Of a stretch of DNA of 64,000 bases, positions 46,636 through 57,908 are shown in pieces. The notes below the pieces were generated by a model. That model had not been told where the DNA came from. It searched no databases and saw only the letters and a list, made by a program, of their open reading frames with translations. Location of the stretch: positions 1-64,000 of the forward strand of contig CALYLX010000006.1 in assembly GCA_944990035.1 (NCBI GenBank). Reading direction: 5' to 3'. The translations under genes were made by a program, and so were the position numbers. Positions within the stretch are counted from its first letter, which is position 1; the number at the start of each line of letters is the position of its first letter. This DNA is from Clitopilus passeckerianus (Eukaryota; Basidiomycota; Agaricomycetes; Agaricales; Entolomataceae).

Positions 46636-47283
46636 ATGTGCAAAGCTGATCGTGTGTGCAGTGCTTCGGTCATTCCCCGATCACACATTCTCAAGATAAA
46701 CTTCTTCGGGGTCAAGACGCCTTCGTGTAACCAACCGATAGCTCAAAAATGGCGCACAGTTGACAGTGGCTCTCATAAAGCCACCGCTGAAAATCTTCAG
46801 GCTGAGGTGGACGGATCGCGGGAACACCTGCGCAAAGCCAAGTCGGTCATCGGCCAACTACGTCACACGGGACAGCATTCTCGAGACGCCAATGAGTCGT
46901 TGGCTGGCGTTAACCAAGGCAAAATTAGGGAATCGGCACCGGTGAACACAACGGAGATAGACAGAAAAGAAGCGGAACAGGATTTTAGACTCGCGTTCCT
47001 CGATCATGTCTTTGCTTCCGGCATTGAATTGTACCCTTGGACTCAGTCGACTCTGTTGCTAGTTTCGGACACCCTTGACCGATCTGTATTCCAAGTGAAT
47101 ACAGTAATGCCCTGCCGAGGCTTCTTCCACCTGGAAATGCTCCGAGGACTGTACTTCACTCGCGGGGACGACATGTTCGTTAGCGAGGTATTTCCTACTA
47201 ATTTTCCGGCGCATCGACGTCGGAGAATGGCCTCGTCAATCAACGTGGGGGATCTGCATCATTTGACTCTATTTGCACGATGA
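46636..47283 (+). CDS. Uncertain 215-codon frame in the AA9 upstream region
   Basis: The frame starts MCKADRVCSASV and contains a helical, charged stretch (ATAENLQAEVDGSREHLRKA) that resembles the coiled-coil part of larger basidiomycete proteins, followed by TEIDRKEAEQDFRLAFLDHV. No domain is recognised. The homologous stretch at 16640-17260 is interrupted (for instance a stop after KAKSVPDVMCQ), so this may be a gene fragment carried in front of the AA9 gene. Its end lies about 290 bases before the AA9 start, inside what should be the AA9 promoter region. Confidence 0.35.
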   Translation: MCKADRVCSASVIPRSHILKINFFGVKTPSCNQPIAQKWRTVDSGSHKATAENLQAEVDGSREHLRKAKSVIGQLRHTGQHSRDANESLAGVNQGKIRESAPVNTTEIDRKEAEQDFRLAFLDHVFASGIELYPWTQSTLLLVSDTLDRSVFQVNTVMPCRGFFHLEMLRGLYFTRGDDMFVSEVFPTNFPAHRRRRMASSINVGDLHHLTLFAR

Positions 47284-47503
47284 TTGTATCAATCTATGCC
47301 TTCGGTCGAACGTCATGGTCCACTGGTGGTTGCATTTTCGTTCTCTTCGCTCAGCATGTAGACCGGCTTTGGCAACGACACGACCCACTTGAGCGCCTCA
47401 GAGGTCGCAATAAAGTGGGTAGGACCGCTACAAAGCTATTATCTTGATGCGACAATTATGCGAGGCAGATTGGCCTCTTGCTGGGACCTAGACTTGAATT
47501 TGG

Positions 47504-47510
47504 TATAAAA
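47504..47510 (+). promoter_or_regulatory. TATA box of AA9 gene 2
   Basis: TATAAAA 71 bases before the ATG, same spacing and same flanking sequence (gtataaaaaccagtc) as in AA9 gene 1. Confidence 0.7.
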
Positions 47511-47574
47511 ACCAGTCCTTGGTGAGCCTCTCTACTCAACAAAATCTGTTCAGACTTTCTTGCGACTTCTCAAC

Positions 47575-48652
47575 ATGCAACTCAAGGCTCTTGTTGTTCT
47601 TGCTGCCACCGCTGCCACTGCCGTAGCCCACGCCACCGTTTGGGGTGTCTGGGTCAACGGCGTCAGCCAAGGTAGCGGCGTAGGAAACTACGTACATGTT
47701 TCTGCCGCTACAATGACTGGGCAACTTCACTTACACTGTTGCCACCTCAGATTCGGTCTCCCCCGAACAACAACCCGGTCAAGGACCTCAAGTCCGGCGC
47801 GACTGCCTGCAATGTCAACAACAACCGTACGCATATTACAGTACTGACAATGTGGAAAAAAATAACGTTGATGTAGCCGTTGGAGGCTGGGTCTCCGTCA
47901 GGGCAGGCGATAAGCTGACATTCGAGTGGCAGCATGACAGGTAAGGCTATCAAGGAGTTGCTCAGAAGCTCCAGTCTTGACAATGTCCTCTCAGGCGCAA
48001 CGATGATATTATTGCTTCCTCTCACCATGGTCCCAGTAAGCTATTTTCCGAATGGTATCACCACCTTCAGTCAGCTTATGCGTGTCTCTAACAGTTCAAG
48101 TCTATATTGCACCTGCTTCCTCTGGTGGTTATGGTGCCGTCTGGACCAAGATCTTCTCAGACACGGCTCAGGGCAATTCCTGGGCTGTCGACCGTTTGAT
48201 CTCGGCTCACGGTCAGCACAGCGTCATCGTACCCCAAATCCCCGCCGGGGACTATCTCTTCCGAGGTCAGTTGTTTTCTACGAGTAAGATTCAAGGATTC
48301 CATGTTAAGGCTATCTTTAGTTGAGATTCTCGCTCTTCACGAAGCCGACGCCCTCTATTCTCAGAACCCTGTTCGAGGATTGCAGATGTACCCGAGCTGC
48401 GCACAGATTCGAGTTACCGCTGGTGGAAACCAGTCTCCTCCTGGTGGTACTTCCTTCCCAGGTAAAGTGGATTCATGATGCCATCCCTCGCCCTATGCTC
48501 ACCATGGTTTATAAGGTACCTACCAAGACTCCACGCCTGGCATCCAATGGAACCTCTACAATGGGCAATCCCCGACCAACTACCGTGCACCCGGCCCTGC
48601 AGTCTGGTCTGATGCCGCTGGCGGATCCATTGGTCAGGTCGGAAATGCTTAA
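47575..48652 (+). CDS. Secreted AA9 lytic polysaccharide monooxygenase, copy 2
   Basis: Paralogue of the gene at 17567 with identical exon structure and about 248 residues. The signal peptide again ends just before HATVWG ([10 protein letters not shown]), so His19 becomes the N-terminal copper ligand. [14 protein letters not shown] and [10 protein letters not shown] supply the other active-site residues. Differences from copy 1 are few and conservative (KDLKSG for KDLRSG, VGGWVS for [15 protein letters not shown] for [18 protein letters not shown] for SGAAGGSVG). There is no CBM1. All junctions keep the frame. Both copies therefore look functional and under selection, while their introns and the 5' flanks have drifted. 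Confidence 0.93.
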
Positions 48653-49244
48653 GTAGCACTGGTTTTACAGAGCTGGTTGGGATTGAAAATTGAAATTCCT
48701 GTAACGATTTGTATGTTTTTGTTTTTCGTCCGGTATTCTCTATATTGTTTTGCCATTGTTGTAGATCAACTACATTCTATTCCCTGGAACCAATACTTGG
48801 CTGATATCTGAGACTAAGCAATGTAATTTGTCGTGTGCGGGGCCGAAGATTATGGCAGAGTTGCCAGAGTTGCCAAAGTTGGCAATCGTCCCCACTGCGA
48901 GGCTACAATCTTCGACCGGCACACTCCGAATCTAGCTTGACATGCAAACACTTAGGCCGCTCGCTTTGTCCTCTCAAGTCCGAATTTCGGACCACACCTG
49001 TCCTTGAGTGATTCGCCGTATGTTGCTATCAGCACGCCACACAACACCGCACAGTGCCATAAGTCAACGGCATGCACGACCATGACTACTATCGCTCTGA
49101 ATGTTCAACGAAATACAACACATTCGCAAACGCGGGCATTGTTTGTGTTGTCAGGTTCAAATATGGACCTCCTCTCGTCTGTGTATAATTGTCTTAGATC
49201 TCAAATCAAGCTTTGGCTAGTCGGCAAGCTGGAATCTCTGGGGC
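48653..49244 (+). other. Intergenic region after AA9 gene 2
   Basis: Terminator-type sequence followed by unremarkable sequence. A tandem-like piece ttatggcagagttgccagagttgccaaagttggcaa near 48850 forms a small imperfect repeat. No gene seen. Confidence 0.4.
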
Positions 49245-49440
49245 ATTTCTTGTGAATACTGCCAGCCTTGCTTGCTAACCGTCTCGGTGACTGGCATTGA
49301 CTACAGTCTGCTGGTACTAAAACTCTCTTTTGACGATACTTGAATACTCGGGTGCTCACTGAGGAACTTGAATCCGAGTCGGTGCTCGTATACGGCTGGC
49401 TGGTGACCGAATACAATAAAGTGGTGCTGCTTTTTGCTCG
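49245..49440 (+). repeat. Dispersed repeat, fragment E
   Basis: A diverged piece of the same family: gacgatacttgaatactcgg with gtgctcactgaggaacttgaa (49335) aligns with the middle of copy C (gatgatacttgataacttgg, gctcgctctgggacttgaac), and cggctggctggtgacc aligns with ctggctggttggtgaa. Same orientation; 0.6 kb downstream of AA9 gene 2. Confidence 0.5.
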
Positions 49441-52400
49441 TAAAATCGAGCCGATCAAGAGAAAGGTCACTGGCATGCAAAATTGATCCTTCTACACGGT
49501 AACCATTGCCCCACTCTCCTTGCATGTCAAACTTGCATTACATCGCTCTTCAGAGCATTGAGTATACATCAGCTCGGAGGCGATGGTATATGGAGAGGTA
49601 TCTCCACAAGCGAAGGCAAAAAAACAAGGAGAGACCTGCCAGCACAGGGCAGCACAGGGTGTCCTACTTCACAGCTTCGCTTGTTAGAAATGCTTCCGTT
49701 CCGGTCCAGGATCTCGCTTAGATCAAAAGGCATTGTTTTTGCCTCACACTATGATTCCCACACTTGACAAGGCTAGTTTGGAGAAAAGTATAGAAACAAA
49801 TTCACTGAAAAACAAGAAACTCTGGAACATGTACGCGAATGTAGTTGGGTCAAGGAGGAGTGCAATTCACCCCTAACTCGAGGAGAAGGTCGGACCGGGT
49901 ACGCCAAACAAGGACGTTATCTTTCCTGTAGATCTTGAGGTGACAAAATTCCGTCAATTGTAAGGAGCAATGGGATCAACACGCATGTCAAGTTGGCAAT
50001 GTTATGTCTAGTTCTAACCGCCAATGGCCCTTACTGATGGTTGCTCCACTCAACTTCGGTTGGGACACTTGCAAGGCAGGGGAAGACGTTGGGAAGACCA
50101 TCCACATGCCTGGACTTTTTTCAAATCGGGAACTATTTCAGTTCGATTAGACACGGCCACAACTTGAAGCACGGCCAAGAGGATCCCACATGGCAAGTTT
50201 TCGCGTGGAATTCTCAGTGGGGGCAGGGGAGCTTACAGAGTGTGCCTCTGTTTCGCATCGACCACGAGGCAAAAGATCTGCGTTTAACCCATCTATAGTA
50301 ATCTTTGCTGGGTAAGATCTCTCTCCAGCCGATCTTTCTCGTCAGAACGAGTCATGTCGTTGGGCGACCGTGGTACCTTTCCTTTCTTGTGCGCGCCCTC
50401 GCTTGTAATTGTAGGACCTATCCAGTGTTTCAGAAAGGCGGGATCTGTGATAACGAAGAAGGGTCTGTGTTCCAAATAAGGTGCTGCCCCGGCCCTGTGG
50501 GTAGGAGATGAGAGGAGATGTGGTGTTCGCCTTGCCTCTCCTATGTAGTTATTACTCCATGAAAAGGTGGGAAGCCAGCTTTGGGGAACAAAGGCGACAT
50601 AAGGGGTTGTAGGTTATGTTCAGACACGCGTCGATTAAACCTGAAAACTGATGTCGGAAAATCAAAAGGATCAAAGAAGCCATCGGTGTAGTTACTCTTG
50701 TCTATTAAACGCTCAGAGCCTTGCCGACCATTGACAGTCCTTCAAGTGGGCGGAGAACGCCATAACGTGATACATCACAGCAACTCACTGCCGACGCGAG
50801 AGAGCCCCATTTGTGGTATTACACCTGATCATTTTGAGAACCCCGAGCTGCTGTGACCCAACAAAACGAGTAAAGTCGAGAGAAAGAAAAATAATTTGTC
50901 CCCTAGTGTACCCATCCCTCAAAAGCTCCGTGCTCCGTCACATCTCGCAATGGACCTCAACTATTCCCACCGTTTCCGCACTATCGACCAGGTTTCAGGG
51001 CAAGCAGAAACGTCACCAAATCCGGATTCATGACATGGGTCCAGTGTTCCGTGCCCAAGATGAAGGCCCTTCAAGTAAGATAGAGTTGGGGATTAAAGGA
51101 GGGTATGGTACAAATGATAGATATGAAAAGGTGATCTACAGGTTATTTTATGATATTAAAATGACAAAAGGAATTTCGCCACATCCTTCCTCCCGGAGCA
51201 TCATGCATGAAATGCAACTCCACTCGCAAGGTCGGCCGCCGCAGTATGACATCTAATTCCTGCCTCTAAACGCCGCGTCGTCGCGTCGTCGAACCTCAAG
51301 AGAAGACAATAAAAATCAAGGACGGGCAACGAGAAAATACCCTTACAGGGATTGGAATCGGATGAGCTCGAGGCCTCAATTCTGGGAGCTGTTGGCCTGC
51401 AGCCTGATGGAAAAGTTGAGACGGTGGAGGCAGGAGAGTGGTATGTCAGGAGGTGTGTACTTACATGGAACTGTTGGTCTCCGTTGCGTACAGCATGCTG
51501 TCGATTTCGTCAACTGGTTGTCGCAGAACATCGAGGTGCACGAGGTGTACTTACCACACGAGCCACAATAACGGTTGCGGTCCTGCGACGGGGTACGTCG
51601 TAAGGTCGCCACCTATAGCGTCGTCGGTGTCGTCTCGGTGTCGAGTGACGTTGGTTCGACACCGTGGTGACTTCTACCCAAGGGGTAAATGTTCCGGCAT
51701 AGTCTTCATCGAACCAGAAGATGGCTTGCTCCTGTCCGTTCATGTCGAGGGTGTTGGGAGAAGTAAAGAGAGTCGATGAGGGGCTCGAATTCTTTTTATA
51801 CGCCACCAGGGATATGAAAAGCGCATTACGAGTTATCACGTTTTTGGAACGTACCTAACCAATTTAGTCAAGTTACAACGGCCTGCGGTGACAGTCACGG
51901 ATACTTTCGACGGGGAACTCACCGAATCACACCGGCCGAGCGAATTATAGGCATTTGCTGGAGCGAGGCCAACTGCGTTGCTTGAGAAAAAATACCGCCG
52001 TTGGCTGGACAGTCGCAGACGTGGGTTGTTTGCTCATGAGTTGGTCCAATTTGGCCCGAAACCCAGTTGATGTGGGCAATCCAACCAATGAGTTGATGGC
52101 TGCCCCAACAGGCACCCCCGCTCGAAGGCATCCCTCGTAGGGATTTCCCACACATGGATACTAACTATGCAGAGGAAGCAGGAGCCGCAGTTTTGAGAAA
52201 AAGATGGTACAACGGCACTAGTGGACGTCGTCAATTTGATGTACCCAACACCCAGCACCAGCGACACAAGCAGCTTCGGCTTGCCCCAAGTCCAAACAAA
52301 ATTGAAGGATTCTCAAAAGCTTTAGATCCGTTCAAAGCGGTTTGGGCGGCGTGTAGCAAGCAGGAAGCACAATTCCTGGGTAGCTGTGGCGCGGCGAAGA

Positions 52401-54597
52401 GATGAATAGCTTCGCAGGTATGTATATCCTTCACTAAGAAAAAAAGACGACGATAGCTCTAGAATGCATTATTCTTCACAGACACGACACCCTTGTTCTG
52501 CAGAACCTCCCGGACGAAGCAAACTGCCACTAGCCTCCATGCCAATTTCTTGCAGCATCTCGCCCTCAGCTCTACTACAGAGGCGCGGTTGCCTGGGCAA
52601 AATTCAAAGCAGCTCGCGCTTCCTCGGTGTCATGATGTTCTTAGACCATTTTTCAGCATGCACATGTCAAACACGCCCTACATGGTACTATCCTGGACCC
52701 CACCCCGGCGCATTATGGTGTCAGCATTCCTCTTGATACCTAGGAATGAGCTGCTCGTCTAGGTTCACGTTCTAGTCTTCAAAAGTCCAAAAAGCGCGCA
52801 AGACCACCCGCACAAGCTTCTATCTTAGACATTTGCCCTCCAACATGGTCATTGTCAGCGAGGACGAGCTGGTGCAGCAACCAAAGCCTGCGAGCATGAT
52901 GCGGAGTAGTCGGGCCGGGACCAACTAGAGCACGTGACCTTCAATGTGGGTCCACTCCGGTCAGATCATCCAGAAGAGGGGCTAAAAGAAACTTGCAGGC
53001 GTTTTGCTGGTTGAGGACAAGATGTTTTGGAGCCATGTTGGCCAACTCTCCAGTTTTTGACCTCGAGTGAGCAATCTGGGTGATGGAGGCCCAGGAAACA
53101 GCTAAGTTCATGGCCACCAGGCAACCAACTTTCGAGGCTTGGAGAACGAGGCTGGAGACACCGAAAAGCACAGATGAAGAACGGATAGAGGACCAGATAG
53201 GACCTAGAAGGACCTGAGGGATACATGTTCAGATTCTGGTGGTTATTTCCAACCTGAGGAAGAAGGACCCACCGGCTATGAAAGAGCCGGTCACTTTATT
53301 CACGAATAACTGGGCACCACGAGACTCCTAACAACATCACTTTATCTTGTGTTGCGAAGCGCAAATAACGACCCAGAATTCGGGGGCTTGACGGGCGGTA
53401 CACTTGGGACGAATTCGCATCCGTCGTGCATCGGATAGTTGGTAAAGGTTGATTGCGTATATATGAGGTATTTGAATCGAATATTATTGCGGGCACCACA
53501 GGCTAAGCCGTTGAAATTGAGGACAGAGAAGTAGGAATGTATATTCGTCGCGTCGACGCCGGCCTGTCTTCATGGTTTGGGAAGAGGAGCGTTGATGGCT
53601 ACCGATTTGGTTGTACTCGTGATTCCTGTCATAAGGAACCCACACCCACGTTCGGTTTAATTTACCTTCAACTCGTCTTCAGCTTCGTTTTACTTTTCAT
53701 AAGACACGAGGCTTCAGAGCTATTTGGCTGGATTTAAGAGAGGTTCCTGTGATGCATCAGGCAAGACGGCGACGACTGAGTGAGTGAGACTGACCCGAGT
53801 TTTCTGAAAAATGTTGCTGACTATGCTCTCGCTCAGTTGGCGCTTTTCTTGTCACTCACTAACCCGCAGAAGTTCGTTCAATGCTCAGGAAACTATTACC
53901 ACGATAGAAAGCCAAACTGCGAGTCCACGCATTCGAGGAAATCTACAGGGAGATCTGAGGAATCGTGGCAACTCTACAAAGGTGCCACCATAAGCATGCC
54001 ATCACCTACACAACTCTTGCACTGAAGTGAGAACGACTTGACTATATTCTAGACAATTACTAACTGACTTTTCTCTCAGGAGAACGTTCTGGTTATTCTA
54101 CTTAACAATACACGAGGCTGCATCGAGGCTCCTTTCGTACAACCAACGGCCGCATCACGTCCCCTCGCCTTCCAATGACGACACCAGCCCACTGCGATGT
54201 GTTCGACCGCCAGATGTATCACATGGAGAAACAGGCGGGACGATTGTGTGACATCTAATCAATAATCCACTGCTTGAGAACATGAACATGCCACCGTCGG
54301 TGCTGAATCTGCGCTTGCATCCTTGCAGTTGCTCAATCCAAGGCCTTCGCGAATCAGCAATGCAATAACCCGATACTTGAAACCCTTGAAACACCCAAAA
54401 AATGTGGGCTAGGAGGCAGCAACTAGAGGTTGTGGAGGTTTCTAACGGGCTAGGAGGCTCATCGTCGTGATCAGTTACTGAGTTGGAAGGCATGACACTG
54501 GGAGCTTGTTTGTAGTGCCAGGTGCGTATGATCAGGGTACAAGTTTTTCCTTGGCTTTCGGTATCATAGCAGCTATACCAAAATCCTCGCACTTTTT
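49441..54597 (+). other. Gene-poor region
   Basis: More than 5 kb without a gene I can support. Some frames look mildly coding: plus strand from about 50813 (a 147-codon frame), minus strand 51839-51510 (MNGQEQAIFWFDEDYAGTF once an internal Met is used), minus strand 52151-51945 (GVPVGAAINSLVGLPTSTG). None shows a known motif, and no reverse transcriptase or transposase signature is visible. The density of stops suggests old, decayed insertions. Confidence 0.4.
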
Positions 54598-55345
54598 TTA
54601 CCTCGAATGCTATCCTTTCAATTATTTGCTACATGTTTCTTTTACGTTGTTGCACGAGTAAGATAGACTCAAGCAAGCCTGCAAATGAACGTGAACGTGA
54701 ACGCGTACGCGTGAACACCAACCGCGATCATCCCTCCTCGGAAATCCCCAATCCGATCCCGATTCTGAGGGCATAGCCACACTGTCAGCCGAAGCTCAGC
54801 CAAATCCAAAAACGCTCTCATGGGATGGGGCGTGTACGGTATGGTTTCAGGGCGCAAGATGGCCCAGCTCTTAGCCTCAGTAGGTTCTTTGAGTTCTCTG
54901 GTTGCGACTCTCTGGGATCCTGACTGCGGTGAGAGCTGGGGTTTCTGGGATCATTCCGTTATCTGGGCGACTCACTTGGTCATACTCTCCTTGGTCTCTT
55001 CTGGTCCTTCTCTGGTTCCTTATAGCTATGGCGGTAGCTTGCTGTTCTGAACCTTGGCTATGGTAACACTTGAAATGTGGATACTTACTCCGTGACTTGA
55101 ACTGTCAGTGAACGAACGACTTGCGCTTGGACTAGGGCCTGAATATCTGGCTGCTTGCTGAATTCTCTGCGCACTTCGGTGGCACTGGATTAAGACAACA
55201 AATCCTTCAAGCTACGAAACTGTCAAACCGCAACGAGGATAAAGTACCCACAACAGCAGCAGCAAAGGTAGGCAGCCTCAAGAGTGGGAGTTGAGCTGGA
55301 TAACATAAAGTGGGTGTTTCCTTTTGTTACGGGTCTTGAACCAAT
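54598..55345 (+). repeat. Dispersed repeat, copy D (near full length)
   Basis: Best preserved match to copy C. Blocks: caattatttgctacatgtttc (54618), ctcaagcaagcctgc, gagggcatagccacactgtc (54766), cagggcgcaagatggcccag (54848), ttctctggttgcgactctctggg (54891; also shared with copy A), atctgggcgactcact, gctgttctgaaccttggcta, atctggctgcttgctgaattc, and the end aggcagcctcaagagtggg plus aaagtgggtgtttccttttg (55308). It contains a perfect palindrome acgcgtacgcgt near 54700 not seen in the other copies. Confidence 0.75.
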
Positions 55346-57345
55346 TCTCAGGCCGTGCCTTGGAGATACTTGACATTGTTTGACTTAGGTCGAATTACCT
55401 CCTCTTGACCTATGTAAGAAATATATTCTTCAGAGTACGATGTAGAACGTGTTCGCCGCCGTGACCCCAATGAGGAAACTGGCATCCGTGGTGAAACGGA
55501 GACGCTCTTTTCTGGGATAACAAGCAATACGCCGGTGTGAAAGCTTCCTTCAGAAAGCTCGCTTTTCCATCTACATTGCATAGCCTAGCCTGTGATATGC
55601 TCGACCGAGGTCACAGATAGGTAGAATCTATAGCCCTCTTCGCCAATAAGCCCCATGGGCATTCGAATCATGGAACTTGGCCTATTTTGGCTCAGGTACT
55701 CCAACTACTATTACCCCTGGTTAAGGTCAAACCTTGTTTTTAGCACCTCTGGGCCTCTTTACTGACGCCTCTCTACCGGGTCCAGTAGATGTCAACACAG
55801 TGGTGCCTTTTGATAGTAGCTGGGCAGAAAACTCAGCTACAGCAGATAAAGCTTAAGCTCAGTCGAGCACCACCTCGTCAGCTTTTCGTATTCCAGCGCG
55901 AGTCTTGACGAATAATTACCTACCTTTGACCCTTTGAATTGCTAGTTGTGGATAGTAAGCTGCAAAGGGCTCGGGCTCCTTTCCTGGTAGGTCGGGATTG
56001 ACCGTGCATATTGATGACAAGGTAAGTTCACGTTCTGTCAGAAGGCAATTTTATTCGAGGAGTTGTTGCGTGTTTGTGGCCACCCTTGAAGATCATGGCT
56101 GTAACTGTGTTTCTATGAACAAGTCACCCACAGATCCACACAGATCGGGTCCAATGTGCTTAGCCGCGGCGTCGATCAATCATCGAATATTAATATTGGT
56201 ACTTATACGTGCGACATAATTGGGGTCTAGGTGCTATCTAGGCGCTATTGTACAGAAATGAGAGTTGAAAAAAAGGCGAGTATTCCTTTGGGTTTGTGGC
56301 TTCGGAGAAAAGGTTTTATCACACCATCCCGACCCAAATCTCCATAACTTACGAGAAGATTCGAGAAAACCAAGATATTCATGGTTTTACCCCGCGTCAC
56401 GCCTGGCCACAGAAGATCCAGTCTTCAGATTCAATATGAAACAGGCATCACCTGCCCTGCCAGGTGGGGATCTCGACGATTATTGATTACTCGACGAGAA
56501 CTGACGTGACACTGCAAATTCTTCATGCCGATCACGCCTCCTTACAGGGGAGAAAGCGCTCTTCTTGTATCCCTAATGGTGCAGAGCAGGTATTCTACTG
56601 GGTCAGTCCACTCAGCATCTCAGGGGCATGCTCTCGTGAGAGCCAAATACTTTACACGTTTTCCAAAATTTCTGGCAACTTCCACCGTCGGCCGCCAGGA
56701 AAGCGATCATCCGGAATACACTTGTGGCTTCAGAATTCTTTGGTTATGTTCAAGCGACAAGCCTTCGTTCCATTCATCACTATGGGTACATACAGTTATG
56801 TTTCGCGATGGAACCAAGTATATCTATTCTCATTCGTTACGAAAAATACAACAGCACCAGTTAATATTTGCTTGTTCCCAACGGACTTGGTGGTGCTGCC
56901 GAACCTCCGGTTTAGCACGGTAGCTGGATGATCAGCGCAACTAGTTAAGGCAATTCTGCCAATACCGCCCGATATCAATCTCCCACAGAACACACCCTCA
57001 TCATTCCCGCTCGCATGGAAACCCTGTCCAAATAGCATCTAAATCAGTTGAACGGAGATAGACTTCTGAGAAAGTGCGGTTGCGAAGGTTCAAATTGGTA
57101 AAACTGCACGAAAGACGCCCAGGGGGGTGCAAGAAAGCCACCTTTATCTGCCCACAGTTTGTGAGGTTGAGGCGGTACTCACGCCCCCAGCAGCCACTAT
57201 GATAAACAACATGGCGATGCGTCATGCAGGGTGGACAACAAAGTAGTGAAAGGCTTACCCGCCGTGCACGTTGTCTGGTACTTCGGGGGGTTGCCGAGTA
57301 CTCTGAGCAATTGAATATATTGTATTGATGGAAGATTCCATAACA
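55346..57345 (+). other. Gene-poor region
   Basis: About 2 kb in which I can support no gene. Short frames near 55350-55580 (minus), 56265-56486 and 56464-56931 (plus) have no recognised motif. Confidence 0.4.
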
Positions 57346-57360
57346 CGTTGATCTCTATAA

Positions 57361-57908
57361 GTGCGAGGCTTTACCCGCGATCGGTGTTCTACTGCAGAAT
57401 TAAAGGAAGCACGAGATATGCGGGGATCAATGATGCCGTCCCTCAGACTCCTCGAGAGAGAACATGTCAACCTCAGGCTGTTGCTCTCCGCCTTCACTCT
57501 CACCACCATATCCGCCGCCATCGCATTGCACCTAGCACGGCCTCGTTGCCTAACCCTCCGGAAGAAATGCGGAATTCCAATACCAAATGAAGCCAGACTG
57601 AAGTGGGGAAGGGAAGGAGTCGATTGCCTCCGACAGTGGCGGACCAGTGTTTGATTAGAGCAGAGATACAGAGTCGTTTAAGACGCGTATGGTATTACAA
57701 GACAACGAGGGAAGGCCAAGGTCGGATACGATTCCAGTCTATAGTTGAACAACTCGAACACTTTCTAGAAGAGATGGCGTCAGCACGCGAGACGTTAGAA
57801 ACCTGCAAGTGCAAGTGCTTCTCACTTGTCGGATGCGGCATGGATCCCCAGTGGGCCCGAGGAGTCGCATCCCGAACGCCTCGAGCCTCAAAGAAAGAGG
57901 ATAAATAG
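57361..57908 (+). pseudogene. Two-frame coding-like relic
   Basis: One frame reads LRLLEREHVNLRLLLSAF then EARLKWGREGVDCLRQW and stops at 57654. An overlapping frame takes over with IRAEIQSRLRRVWYYKTTRE and IVEQLEHFLEEMASARET, stopping at 57908. Both are helical and protein-like, and together resemble one protein broken by a frameshift; a short intron could also explain it, but no good donor and acceptor pair stands out. Family unknown. Confidence 0.3.

Larger units (their letters stand above)
46605..48660 (+). repeat. Duplicated AA9 segment, copy 2
   Basis: Counterpart of 16590-18650 in the same orientation, beginning near ctcggttcgtgctcttcgcc. It includes the coiled-coil open frame, TATA box and complete AA9 gene with the same six intron positions. 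Similarity fades shortly after the AA9 stop codon. Confidence 0.85.

Noticed and set aside
51376..51839. Possible retrotransposon polymerase on the minus strand
   Set aside because: No catalytic aspartate pair, RNase H, integrase or LTR pair could be found by eye; the coding look is weak.
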